Source of the DNA: Mycolicibacterium duvalii
Lineage (GTDB): Bacteria > Actinomycetota > Actinomycetes > Mycobacteriales > Mycobacteriaceae
Length of the DNA: 64,000 nt
Direction: 5' to 3'
Assembly (NCBI RefSeq): GCF_010726645.1
Contig: NZ_AP022563.1
Coordinates: 1,054,001-1,118,000 of the forward strand
Each line of letters opens with the position of its first letter. Within the stretch, counting starts at the first letter, position 1. Positions 1 through 7,322 of this stretch are shown here, in pieces. A program made the position numbers and the translations under genes. The notes beneath the pieces are model-generated. The model had not been told where the DNA came from. It searched no databases and saw only the letters and a list, made by a program, of their open reading frames with translations.

Positions 1-33
1 GGCCGAAGACGCTCGAGAGGAAGACGATCGAAC

Positions 34-1026
34 ATGTACGAGCACGTTGAGTTCAGCGTCATCAGCCAACAACCGACGTTGGACCACTACCGCCGTGATT
101 GGCGGCCGGACTCGGCCCCTGGTTTGTGCGGCATCTGGTTGGGCGGAATCGTCAGCGACGCAGCGGGCAACGACTACTGGGGAGTGCGCGGGTGTGACGA
201 CTTCATCGCAGGGATGACGCACGTGGTGTCTCCTATCTGTGGCTTTCGTTCGCTGCGCAAGGGTATGGACGTCGACGCCCCGCACCTGTTCGACGATTAC
301 TCGACGCTCGACTGGTTCGAACCCATGCAGTTGGTCGAAACTGACTCCAGCGTGCAACTGAGCTACCAAAGCGGCCGAATCGAACGGGATGCTGACGGAT
401 TCCACTGGTACGACGCGAGCGGGCGATGGGAGCTCCACGGTCAGACGGTCAGTGACATCGTCATGACCCACGTGCCGCCACAGCAGGGGATCGATGCCGA
501 CGTCTACTACCGGCACGAACTGATGTATGCCACCGGGAAGATCAACGGTACTGAGGTTTCGGGGTACACCCACCAGGACTTCGCCTACGGTCCGGCGGGC
601 ACGACATACACCGAGCTGCCGATAGTCCGCGACCTGCAAGGCATGTGGGTGTCCTGGTTGCACGAGTTCGCAGACGGGGAGCTTGGCGGCGGCAGCTTCT
701 GGCAGGGCCGGGACAGCGTGTCCTTCGGACCGGGTTATCAACTCAAGAGTGGTGCCACCACGGTGCACAAGGACGTCGTGGCCAGGCCGACCTTCAACGG
801 CGCAGGAAAACTCGTCGCTCTTGATGTGTCGATGGGGTCCGACACCTACACGATGTCGTTCGACTCGAGTGGCAGCCCGCTGCACACCTTCGGTCCGCTG
901 ACTGCGACCGCGTCGGGAAAGAGCATTGCGCGAAGCTGGTGTTGGTCGGAATACGGGGGCGGCCTCATCACCCCGGAACTCCTCGACGTGGCGACGCAGG
1001 CTTACGCGCTCGTCAGGGGCCGCTGA
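34..1026 (+). CDS. conserved hypothetical protein, possible lipocalin-like fold
   Basis: I do not recognise a specific family for this 330-residue protein. It is rich in Trp, Tyr and Gly and looks like an all-beta soluble protein, without a signal peptide or membrane segment. The alternation of short beta-like stretches loosely recalls hydroxyneurosporene-synthase/lipocalin-like proteins found beside catabolic genes of actinobacteria, but this is a weak impression. The ATG at 34 follows a purine-rich GAGAGGAAG stretch at about 15-23. The gene may continue an operon that begins left of the window. The next gene, an esterase, starts 88 bp downstream on the same strand. Confidence 0.7.
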   Translation: MYEHVEFSVISQQPTLDHYRRDWRPDSAPGLCGIWLGGIVSDAAGNDYWGVRGCDDFIAGMTHVVSPICGFRSLRKGMDVDAPHLFDDYSTLDWFEPMQLVETDSSVQLSYQSGRIERDADGFHWYDASGRWELHGQTVSDIVMTHVPPQQGIDADVYYRHELMYATGKINGTEVSGYTHQDFAYGPAGTTYTELPIVRDLQGMWVSWLHEFADGELGGGSFWQGRDSVSFGPGYQLKSGATTVHKDVVARPTFNGAGKLVALDVSMGSDTYTMSFDSSGSPLHTFGPLTATASGKSIARSWCWSEYGGGLITPELLDVATQAYALVRGR

Positions 1027-1114
1027 CGGGCCGGACTCCGGGTGGGGTGGATTTGTGTGAAACCCGCTGGGAATCAGCGATTGCCGGAGGTGCTTATCCG
1101 TGATGGCTTAGGCT

Positions 1115-2341
1115 GTGCAGGTGCGCACTTCTGCGGCGGAGCCATCCGGAAATGTGTCCAGGCGCCGCGGCTGCTGGTTGACCCGAGCCAAGCCCGGGGA
1201 CTATCTGATCGCGCTGAGCACCGCTGCTGCCTCGATACCGGTTGTCGGCAGGCACCTCGAGTTGTTGGGCGGATTTGCCGCTCTCGGAGTGGGAGGACGC
1301 GACTATCTGCCCGATATCCTGCTGGCGCTTTCCAAACCGCGGCTGGACGCGGACGCGGCGCAACGGCGACGGCTGCAGCGGGCACTGACTCCGAACGTGT
1401 TGCTGGAGGCGTTGGGAGACGTCGTCACCGCCGAGCGGCTCGCCCAGCCCTGGCCCTCGCATCCGAATCTTGTGCCGGTCTGGAAGGCCACTCGGCAACG
1501 GCGCTACGTGCACGCCTCCTCAGTCCGCTACGGCGACCATCCACGGCAGCTGCTCGACGTCTGGCGCGTCGCAGACCCGCCGAGGCGTCCGGCACCCGTG
1601 ATGGTCTTCATCCCCGGCGGCGCGTGGGTTTTCGGGCGAAGGGAACTGCAGGGCCACGAATTGATGGCGCACATGGCGCGCCGCGGATGGATCTGCCTGT
1701 CGGTCCAATACCGCACCAGCCCGCACCACCGCTGGCCGCGCCAGATGACCGACGTGAAGACGGCGATCGCATGGGCGCGGGAGCACATCGACGAGTTCGG
1801 CGGCGATCCTGATTTCATCACCGTGGCGGGGTGTTCGGCCGGTGGTCATCTGGCGAGTCTGGCGGGTCTGAGCGCCAACGACCCCGAGTGGAGGACCGAC
1901 GGCGGGGCAGGCACCGACGCGTCAGTCGACGCGGTGGTCAGCGTTTACGGTCTGTATGACTGGCAGGACAGATCCACGCGCCAACGCGACCGCTTCGTGC
2001 AGTTCCTCGAACGTATCGTGGTCAAGCGCTCGCAGGCTCGCCATCCCGAGGTTTTCGCAGCGGCGTCCCCGATCGCGCGGGTACATGATTCCGCACCACC
2101 GTTCCTGGTGGTCCACGGAAGCGACGACGTCATCATCCCTGCAAGCGAAGCGCGCTCGTTTGTCGATCGGTTGCGTTCGGTGGCGCGTGCCAAGGTCGCC
2201 TACATCGAGTTGCCGGGTCTGGGGCACGGCTTCGACCTGGTCGACCCTCGACACACTGCCCCTGTCGTGGCGGCGATCGGCCGTTTCCTGAGCCAGGTGC
2301 ACGACGATCACGTACGCACACGGAGCACACCCGCGGTCTGA
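1115..2341 (+). CDS. alpha/beta hydrolase (HSL/Lip-type esterase)
   Basis: This 408-residue carboxylester hydrolase has the family signature in order: an oxyanion-hole motif PGGAW at residues 167-171 (a variant of HGGG), the nucleophile elbow GCSAG with Ser241, an acid in HGSDD around Asp337/338 and the catalytic His371 in GLGHGF. The first 150 residues form a basic cap and linker region like that of mycobacterial Lip proteins of about 400 residues. No Sec signal is evident. The GTG at 1115 is used here; a second GTG two codons later is equally possible. It probably hydrolyses a hydrophobic ester, but the substrate is unknown. Confidence 0.88.
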   Translation: MQVRTSAAEPSGNVSRRRGCWLTRAKPGDYLIALSTAAASIPVVGRHLELLGGFAALGVGGRDYLPDILLALSKPRLDADAAQRRRLQRALTPNVLLEALGDVVTAERLAQPWPSHPNLVPVWKATRQRRYVHASSVRYGDHPRQLLDVWRVADPPRRPAPVMVFIPGGAWVFGRRELQGHELMAHMARRGWICLSVQYRTSPHHRWPRQMTDVKTAIAWAREHIDEFGGDPDFITVAGCSAGGHLASLAGLSANDPEWRTDGGAGTDASVDAVVSVYGLYDWQDRSTRQRDRFVQFLERIVVKRSQARHPEVFAAASPIARVHDSAPPFLVVHGSDDVIIPASEARSFVDRLRSVARAKVAYIELPGLGHGFDLVDPRHTAPVVAAIGRFLSQVHDDHVRTRSTPAV

Positions 2342-2462
2342 GCAGTTGGGCGTTCCTTCGTGAAAATCAGGGGCCGGGTCCGTCACAGGTTCACTTGAGG
2401 GCGTGTAGAACTCGCTTGCGGGTGGGTATAGCGGTCATCGACCGATTTCAAAGGGAGACTTC

Positions 2463-2609
2463 GTGACTACACCCGATCATGCGGAGAACACGGGCGACAA
2501 CCTGCGGCGCGCCGCCGAGTTGCAGGATGAGGCGAAAAGCGATGCGCACGTCGACGTGCCGTCCGAAGACGGCGCTCCGGAGACGCCGCTGCCGGACTTC
2601 AACACCTGA
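2463..2609 (+). CDS. small acidic protein, 48 aa, unknown
   Basis: A 48-codon frame starts at GTG 2463, five bases after a strong ribosome binding site AAGGGAGA (2451-2458), and stops at TGA 2607-2609. The product is acidic (many Asp and Glu), has no Cys or Trp and ends in a Pro-rich tail LPDFNT, so it is probably disordered. It sits 120 bp downstream of the esterase and ends 5 bp before the convergent reductase gene. The Shine-Dalgarno quality argues for a real gene. No function is proposed. Confidence 0.6.
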   Translation: MTTPDHAENTGDNLRRAAELQDEAKSDAHVDVPSEDGAPETPLPDFNT

Positions 2610-2614
2610 AGCGA

Positions 2615-3709
2615 TCACCGATTCGCCAGGTGGTCGCCGAAGCCGGTGAAGCTGCGGATCAGTGGCAGGTCAGCCATGGTCGCGAAGCCAGCCGGTGCGG
2701 AGCAGATCGCGGGCACGGCGTTGACGACCTGCATCGCCACGGCGATGAGACCGGCGCGCACGTGTTCCTCGACGGAAGCCGCGCGACTGTAGCTGGCCAG
2801 GCACAGGAAATGGGTGCGCATCGAGGGGTCGCCCTCGATTGTGAGGGTCCAGCCGTCATCGGGTGCCGGCCAGTGTGAAGGGTATTCGCCGCCGACGGTC
2901 CACAGCGTCTCGAATTCGATCAGCGGCGTGTCCCGGCGTGAGCCGACGAAACTCCACCGCTGCCCGGCGGTGGTTCCCGCCTTCAGCTCGTGGCCGAGTA
3001 TCTGCAGGTCCTTGGTCGCCGGAACCGCTTCGACGGTGACCGAGACGTCGTCGATCGCCGCGTTCAACGTGTCGGCGATGAACCAGGTCTGCTCGGTGAA
3101 CAAACGGGTGTTGAATGAGAGGAAGTCATTGGCCGTCGGGTGCACATCGTCGACCGGTCGCCCGAACCACATGCCTTCGAAGGTGATGTCGGTGCTCTCC
3201 CACAGTGACCAGTCGGCGCGCTCCTGCAAAGTGAGTTTGTCGATCGTGCGGCTCATCCCGGACAGGGCCAGAGGCAGCACACCGGACAGATTGCCGGGGT
3301 TCAGGCCGCTGGCATGAATGGTGCTGTTGCCTTGTCGGCAGGCCGCCGCAAGACGTTCACGGTCAGCTTCGGGGATGCGTCGTGGGTGGAACAGAAACGA
3401 CACCGTGGCCACGTTCTTGCCACTCTCCAACAACGCGCAGACGTCGTCGAGGTCGGTGAACGACGGCGCGTACAGCACGAGATCGGCGTCGGTGTTCAGT
3501 ATCCGGTCCACGTCGGTGGTGGCCGACACGCCGATGGGCGCCCGACCCACGAGGGTGCCGAGGTCGACGCCGTTCTTGGCCTGTGAGTACACCCGAGCCC
3601 CGACCAACTGGATGTCGGGACGGTGATCGAGGATGGTGGTCACCATCTCGGTGCCGACCGCGCCGGTGGCCCATTGGATGACCCGAATAGGGCGGTCACT
3701 GACCGTCAT
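2615..3709 (-). CDS. diaminopentanoate dehydrogenase-like NAD(P)-dependent oxidoreductase
   Basis: This 364-residue protein begins with a Rossmann segment (RVIQWATGAVG, residues 9-19), followed by an LVGARVY strand. This is typical of the dihydrodipicolinate reductase / 2,4-diaminopentanoate dehydrogenase-like family that is abundant in mycobacteria. Family members reduce imines or oxidise amines, but mycobacterial copies lie in lipid and steroid catabolic regions, so the true substrate may be a ketone or other carbonyl (inference). Two paralogues occur at 12355-13440 and 50476-51591. It is transcribed divergently from the SDR at 3829 across a 119-bp gap. Confidence 0.85.
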   Translation of the reverse strand: MTVSDRPIRVIQWATGAVGTEMVTTILDHRPDIQLVGARVYSQAKNGVDLGTLVGRAPIGVSATTDVDRILNTDADLVLYAPSFTDLDDVCALLESGKNVATVSFLFHPRRIPEADRERLAAACRQGNSTIHASGLNPGNLSGVLPLALSGMSRTIDKLTLQERADWSLWESTDITFEGMWFGRPVDDVHPTANDFLSFNTRLFTEQTWFIADTLNAAIDDVSVTVEAVPATKDLQILGHELKAGTTAGQRWSFVGSRRDTPLIEFETLWTVGGEYPSHWPAPDDGWTLTIEGDPSMRTHFLCLASYSRAASVEEHVRAGLIAVAMQVVNAVPAICSAPAGFATMADLPLIRSFTGFGDHLANR

Positions 3710-3765
3710 GGCGCCTCCTGAGGATCGCTGATCCAGCCAGTGTATGGCGGGTGATAACGTTTGCT

Positions 3766-3791
3766 CTCAAATTGAGTCAGTTAAAGTTCTC
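3766..3791. promoter_or_regulatory. palindrome and RTTCTC half-site in divergent promoter region
   Basis: The 119-bp gap between the divergent reductase (3709) and SDR (3829) genes holds a perfect 5-1-5 inverted repeat, CTCAA-A-TTGAG (3766-3776). It also holds GTTCTC at 3786-3791, the reverse complement of the GAGAAC half-site found in other promoter regions of this window. A GAAGGGAAG ribosome binding site lies just before the SDR start. A regulatory role is inferred from position and symmetry only. Confidence 0.4.
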
Positions 3792-3828
3792 ATCCGGTTC
3801 GGGGCTGACCTGTCGAAGGGAAGTGGTC

Positions 3829-4671
3829 ATGGAAGACGTGCTGGGTTACCAGGGCAAGTCCGTTGTCGTCACGGGTGCGGCGTCTGGCATGGGGCAGGCG
3901 GCGGCCCAGATCCTCGTCGACCTTGGTGCGGAGGTCACCGCGCTGGACATCAAGTCGACCACGGTTCCGGTCGCCCGTGCGTTGCAGATCGACCTCCGAG
4001 ATCGCTCGAGCATCGAAGAAGTGGTGGACGCGATCGATGGCCCCGTCGACGGGTTGTTCAGCTGCGCAGGGCTGCCGGGTCCGCCGTTCAGCGAATGGGA
4101 CACCATTTTGGTGAACTTCGTGGGTGCCCGCCATCTGGCCGAGCTCCTGGTACCCAAGATGAGCGCGGGCTCGGCCATCAGCGTGATTTCGTCGTCGGCG
4201 GCGATCGGATGGCAGGATCACATCAAGGTCATCACCACGCTGCTCGAGACCGAAGGCTTCGACGCCGCAGTCGAATGGCTCGAGGCCAATGAGAAGAAGT
4301 GGTCATGGAGTGGCTACGCCTACTCGAAATACATCATCGATGCGTGGGTGGGCTGGTGGTACCCGGAGCTAGGTCGCAAAGGCATCCGCATCAATTGCAT
4401 CAATCCCGGGCCCACCGAAACGGCGATGATGCCGGCGTTCCAGGATCTGATGGGCAAGGAGACCGTGGACGATGCGATCGGGCCGGTGGGGCGGTACGCG
4501 AGGGCCGAGGAACAGGCCTGGCCGCTCGTGTGTCTGGGCAGCCCGCGGCTGAGCTACGTCGGTGGCACCGTGCTGTGGACCGACGGGGGATGGCACGGCG
4601 CGATGACGATGGGCCGGCACAATGCGCAATGGGCCGACACCGCGGCCGACCAGATGGCGAAGAAGGGCTGA
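3829..4671 (+). CDS. SDR, hydroxysteroid/coniferyl-alcohol dehydrogenase-like
   Basis: This 280-residue short-chain dehydrogenase/reductase has the NAD(P) motif TGAASGMG at residues 15-22 and the catalytic pair in YAYSK (Tyr163, Lys167). An unusually long insert between the SSSAA serine motif (about 121-125) and the active-site Tyr is typical of the 3-alpha-hydroxysteroid/coniferyl alcohol dehydrogenase-like subgroup. I chose ATG 3829 because GAAGGGAAG precedes it and the residues upstream do not look like SDR sequence. The frame is open back to 3751. The likely role is oxidation of a secondary alcohol on a cyclic substrate. Confidence 0.88.
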   Translation: MEDVLGYQGKSVVVTGAASGMGQAAAQILVDLGAEVTALDIKSTTVPVARALQIDLRDRSSIEEVVDAIDGPVDGLFSCAGLPGPPFSEWDTILVNFVGARHLAELLVPKMSAGSAISVISSSAAIGWQDHIKVITTLLETEGFDAAVEWLEANEKKWSWSGYAYSKYIIDAWVGWWYPELGRKGIRINCINPGPTETAMMPAFQDLMGKETVDDAIGPVGRYARAEEQAWPLVCLGSPRLSYVGGTVLWTDGGWHGAMTMGRHNAQWADTAADQMAKKG

Positions 4672-4676
4672 GCCCG

Positions 4677-4700
4677 GCTCAGATGAAAGCTCAGATGAAA
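4677..4700. repeat. 12-bp tandem duplication across an SDR stop codon
   Basis: The 12-mer GCTCAGATGAAA occurs twice in direct tandem (4677-4688 and 4689-4700). The second copy contains the stop codon and last residues of the minus-strand SDR at 4691-5494. The first copy lies just beyond the stop, in the 19-bp gap to the convergent gene ending at 4671. The duplication left the reading frame intact. Confidence 0.8.
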
Positions 4701-5494
4701 TCGCTGCCGCCGTCGACGTTCACCGTCGCCCCGGTGACGTAGCCGTTTCGTCTGGATGCCAGATATACCGCGGCCGAAGCGATCTCCTCGGGCAGTCCGG
4801 CTCGCCCGAGGTCACAGGGATGGCCATAGGTCCGTTCCACCCACGCCATCACGTCGTAGGGGTCCGCCGAATCGAAGCCGTCGGCGGCGAGCACCTCTTT
4901 GAGGATGTCGGTGAAGCTCGCCGTCACGATGGTTCCCGGACACACGCAGTTGACCAGGATGCCCTCCGGGCCGAGACTTTTCGACAGGTTCTTGGTGAAA
5001 CTCGACAGGGCTGCCTTCGCCGCGGTGTAGGCGACAAGTCGCGGACTCTGCCGCTGGATGGAGTGAGCCGACAGTGTCACGATCCGAGCCCAGTCCGCCG
5101 CCCGCAGCATCGGTAGTGCGGCGCGCACAGAGCGCACCGCCGACATGGTGCCGAGGTCGAAGGCGGCGTGCCAGTCACCGTCGTCGAGTTCTTCGAACGA
5201 GCCCGCACCGGGTCCCACGGTGTGGATCAGGACGTTCAGGCTTCCCCACGCCCCCTCCGCTGCGGCGTATCCGGCGGCGATCGAGTCCGCGCTCGACATG
5301 TCGACGCTGATCGCGAGCACCTCGGGCGCTCCGGCCGCTCGGACGCGGTGTGCGGCGGATTCGAGCGCCTCGGCGCCGCGGGCCATGATGGCGACGCGGG
5401 CGCCTTCGGCTCCGAGAGTTTCGGCGATGGCCAGTCCCATGCCCTTGCTGCCCCCGGTGACGACGGCGCTGGCTCCGTCCAGTCCGAGATCCAT
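4691..5494 (-). CDS. short-chain dehydrogenase/reductase
   Basis: This 267-residue classical SDR has the cofactor motif TGGSKGMG (residues 13-20) and the catalytic YTAAK (Tyr156, Lys160). It ends with the usual C-terminal signature YVTGATVNVDGG. The conserved NNAG segment is replaced by HTVG near residue 91. A DAADPYD-like insert around residues 208-220 and the AWVERTYGHP segment are unlike FabG and suggest a dedicated catabolic substrate. It is the last gene of a minus-strand unit that starts at 7115, 39 bp after the preceding SDR. Confidence 0.88.
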   Translation of the reverse strand: MDLGLDGASAVVTGGSKGMGLAIAETLGAEGARVAIMARGAEALESAAHRVRAAGAPEVLAISVDMSSADSIAAGYAAAEGAWGSLNVLIHTVGPGAGSFEELDDGDWHAAFDLGTMSAVRSVRAALPMLRAADWARIVTLSAHSIQRQSPRLVAYTAAKAALSSFTKNLSKSLGPEGILVNCVCPGTIVTASFTDILKEVLAADGFDSADPYDVMAWVERTYGHPCDLGRAGLPEEIASAAVYLASRRNGYVTGATVNVDGGSDFI

Positions 5495-5533
5495 CTCAGT
5501 TGCCTTCTCTCAGAGCTGCTCGGCCGGTGGCGA

Positions 5534-6286
5534 TCATCGCGACGCCCTGGGCGCGAGATGGACGATGTCGGTGACGACCGACGGGTTGGCCCGGGCCACC
5601 GCGACCAACGACAGCATCGCGTTGGCCACATCGTCCACTGCCGACATCTTCGCCGGGATCTGGCCTTGATGTGCCCACGCACGGTACAGGTCGGCCAACA
5701 GGTCACGGTCGGCGCCGCGCAGGATTTCGGTGCCTTCGGTGGGGCCCACGCTGACTCTGATCACCGCGAGTTCGGGATGCTCGGCGCGCCATGACCGCAG
5801 GATCTCGTCCAACGCAGCCTTGCTTGCGTGATAGGCGGCCACCCCGACCCGGGGGTGGCCCACGTCGTGGCTGGAGGCGATGACCGCCACCGAGTTTTCT
5901 GTCAGATAGGGCAGCGCTGTCCGCAACACGTGCGATGCCCCGACGGCGTTCACGCTGTATGCGTGCAACCAGGTGGTGTAGTCCGTGTCCTCGATCAGAG
6001 CAAAAGGCACTGCTGCGCTGGTGAACACGATCGCGTCGAGTTGCCCGAACGCGGCACCCACCTGGTGCACGACATCCTCGATGGCGCGAGGATCAGACAC
6101 GTCGAGTTCGTGGGCGAAGCCATCGAGTTCGGCGGCGAGCTGGCCCACGCGGTCGATCCGCCGCGCGGCCAAGGCGACTTTGGCGCCTCTGGAATGGGCG
6201 GCCAGCGCCAGAGCATGTCCGATGCCTGAGGACGCCCCGACGATCAGTATGCGGGTTCCGGCGATGTTGGCTTGGCGATCGCTCAT
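5534..6286 (-). CDS. short-chain dehydrogenase/reductase
   Basis: This 250-residue SDR has GASSGIG at residues 17-23 and YHASK (Tyr152, Lys156). The Asn-Ala-Gly motif is replaced by TSAA. I chose the ATG at 6286 because it overlaps the stop of the ferredoxin gene as ATGA and immediately precedes the Rossmann fold. The longer open frame upstream encodes unrelated low-complexity residues. The C-terminus is short and lacks the usual DGG tail, so the enzyme may handle a bulky or acylated substrate. It is translationally coupled to the ferredoxin upstream. Confidence 0.87.
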   Translation of the reverse strand: MSDRQANIAGTRILIVGASSGIGHALALAAHSRGAKVALAARRIDRVGQLAAELDGFAHELDVSDPRAIEDVVHQVGAAFGQLDAIVFTSAAVPFALIEDTDYTTWLHAYSVNAVGASHVLRTALPYLTENSVAVIASSHDVGHPRVGVAAYHASKAALDEILRSWRAEHPELAVIRVSVGPTEGTEILRGADRDLLADLYRAWAHQGQIPAKMSAVDDVANAMLSLVAVARANPSVVTDIVHLAPRASR

Positions 6287-6486
6287 GCTCTGCTCTCTCT
6301 GCGTGGTCGTGCGGTTTTGGGGGTGTGTTGCATTGCGTCGATGATCGCGCGAACCGTCCGGCGGCAGCGCCCGCACTCCGAGCCTGCCCCGCAGGCTTGA
6401 GCGACGCGGCGGGTGGTCCGAGCACCTGCCGCCACAGCCTCTGCGACGGCTTCGTTGGTCACCCCGAGACAGAGGCAGACATACAT
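6283..6486 (-). CDS. BFD-like [2Fe-2S] ferredoxin domain protein
   Basis: This 67-residue protein matches the bacterioferritin-associated ferredoxin (BFD) fold. It has a CxC pair (Cys4, Cys6) and a CGxGxxCGxC segment with Cys32, Cys38 and Cys41, which together can ligate one [2Fe-2S] cluster. A basic tail follows residue 55. The ATG overlaps the upstream stop as TGATG, and the gene overlaps the next SDR as ATGA, so all three are translationally coupled. True Bfd works with bacterioferritin, but no bacterioferritin gene is present. A role as electron carrier for the divergent P450 is possible but is inference. Confidence 0.85.
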   Translation of the reverse strand: MYVCLCLGVTNEAVAEAVAAGARTTRRVAQACGAGSECGRCRRTVRAIIDAMQHTPKTARPRRESRA

Positions 6487-7115
6487 CAGTAACGACCCCG
6501 CTTGTTCGGCTCGGCAAAGCGCATCGCGGTCACCAGCCGGCCGATGAAAACCGGAGGGTAGGCACCGATTCCCGCGGACTCCAGCCATGTCGACGCGGCG
6601 TCGGACTGCTCTGCCCACAGCAGCGCCGACTCCTTATCCTCGAGCTGCTGGAGGAACATCACTTCCCGTGGATTGTCGAACGCACGGTAGACCAGCGTGC
6701 GGCGGATACCGGCCCGACCGAAGTTGTCGAGCGACTTGCGTACCCAGGTCATGAACTCCTCGACGCTGTCGACCGGCATCACGGCGGCGACGACGAGATC
6801 GCTGCCGGGGCGCGGCGGATCGCCGAGGTCGAAGCGCTCGACCTTCTCGCCGGCAAAAACCGCGGGGAGTTCGGTGACGCCGACGGCGTCGAACCATTCG
6901 AAGAAGTACGGCGAGCGCAGCAGGTTGAGCAGTGGCTGCTCTGTCCGTATGCCGATGACGACCAGGACCTTGCCCGGCTCCGGGATGGAGTCGTAGACGA
7001 ACGCATAGCGCGCACCCAGGTCGATCAGGCTTTCCTGATGGAGTTCCAGGACTGGTCCTACGCGGTCGGACTTCGGGACCCGGAACTCGACTGCAAAAAC
7101 ATACGTGCGAGACAT
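6486..7115 (-). CDS. conserved hypothetical protein, two alpha/beta repeats
   Basis: I do not assign this 209-residue soluble protein to a named family. It appears to contain two similar halves. Each starts with a beta strand (TYVFAVEF near 4, DLVVAAVMPV near 106) followed by an amphipathic helix, and each contains an R-x-L-V-Y or YAFVY strand. This layout recalls dimeric alpha/beta-barrel (ferredoxin-like) domains. It is the first gene of the minus-strand unit with the BFD-like ferredoxin and two SDRs, and is divergent from the P450 at 7323. No catalytic motif was seen. Confidence 0.75.
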   Translation of the reverse strand: MSRTYVFAVEFRVPKSDRVGPVLELHQESLIDLGARYAFVYDSIPEPGKVLVVIGIRTEQPLLNLLRSPYFFEWFDAVGVTELPAVFAGEKVERFDLGDPPRPGSDLVVAAVMPVDSVEEFMTWVRKSLDNFGRAGIRRTLVYRAFDNPREVMFLQQLEDKESALLWAEQSDAASTWLESAGIGAYPPVFIGRLVTAMRFAEPNKRGRY

Positions 7116-7174
7116 GACGGCGCTGATCAGTCAGCCTCCTGGTCTGATTTCGTCCAAAGAATGCCTAGCCGGGC

Positions 7175-7214
7175 TATGATACAGCCATTCTCGCATGGGA
7201 GAATCAATATTCTC
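7175..7214. promoter_or_regulatory. P450 promoter with triple GAGAAT half-site operator
   Basis: In the 207-bp divergent gap, TATGAT at 7175-7180 resembles a mycobacterial -10 element. Just downstream lie ATTCTC (7187-7192), GAGAAT (7199-7204) and ATTCTC (7209-7214). The last two form a perfect 6-4-6 inverted repeat, and the first two form an outward 6-6-6 repeat. The same arrangement recurs at 37655-37682. A repressor bound here would sit on the transcription start of the P450 operon. The -10 and the role are predictions. Confidence 0.55.
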
Positions 7215-7322
7215 ACAGCAGGGCAAAGGGCGGGGCGTGACCGGCCAGAGGTGACGAGCGCTGCAGCTGCGGACGCGGCACGTGAGAAGCCCGGATATCG
7301 GTAGAGGAAGGGGACGGCACAG

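Noticed and set aside
1042..1812. 256-codon frame overlapping the esterase
   Set aside because: Arg/Ala-rich low-complexity product in the wrong frame; the esterase frame has the full catalytic triad.
7199..7214. LexA (SOS) box
   Set aside because: The 6-4-6 layout resembles the mycobacterial SOS box (TCGAAC-N4-GTTCGA), but the arms are GAGAAT/ATTCTC and the nearby genes are catabolic, not DNA repair.
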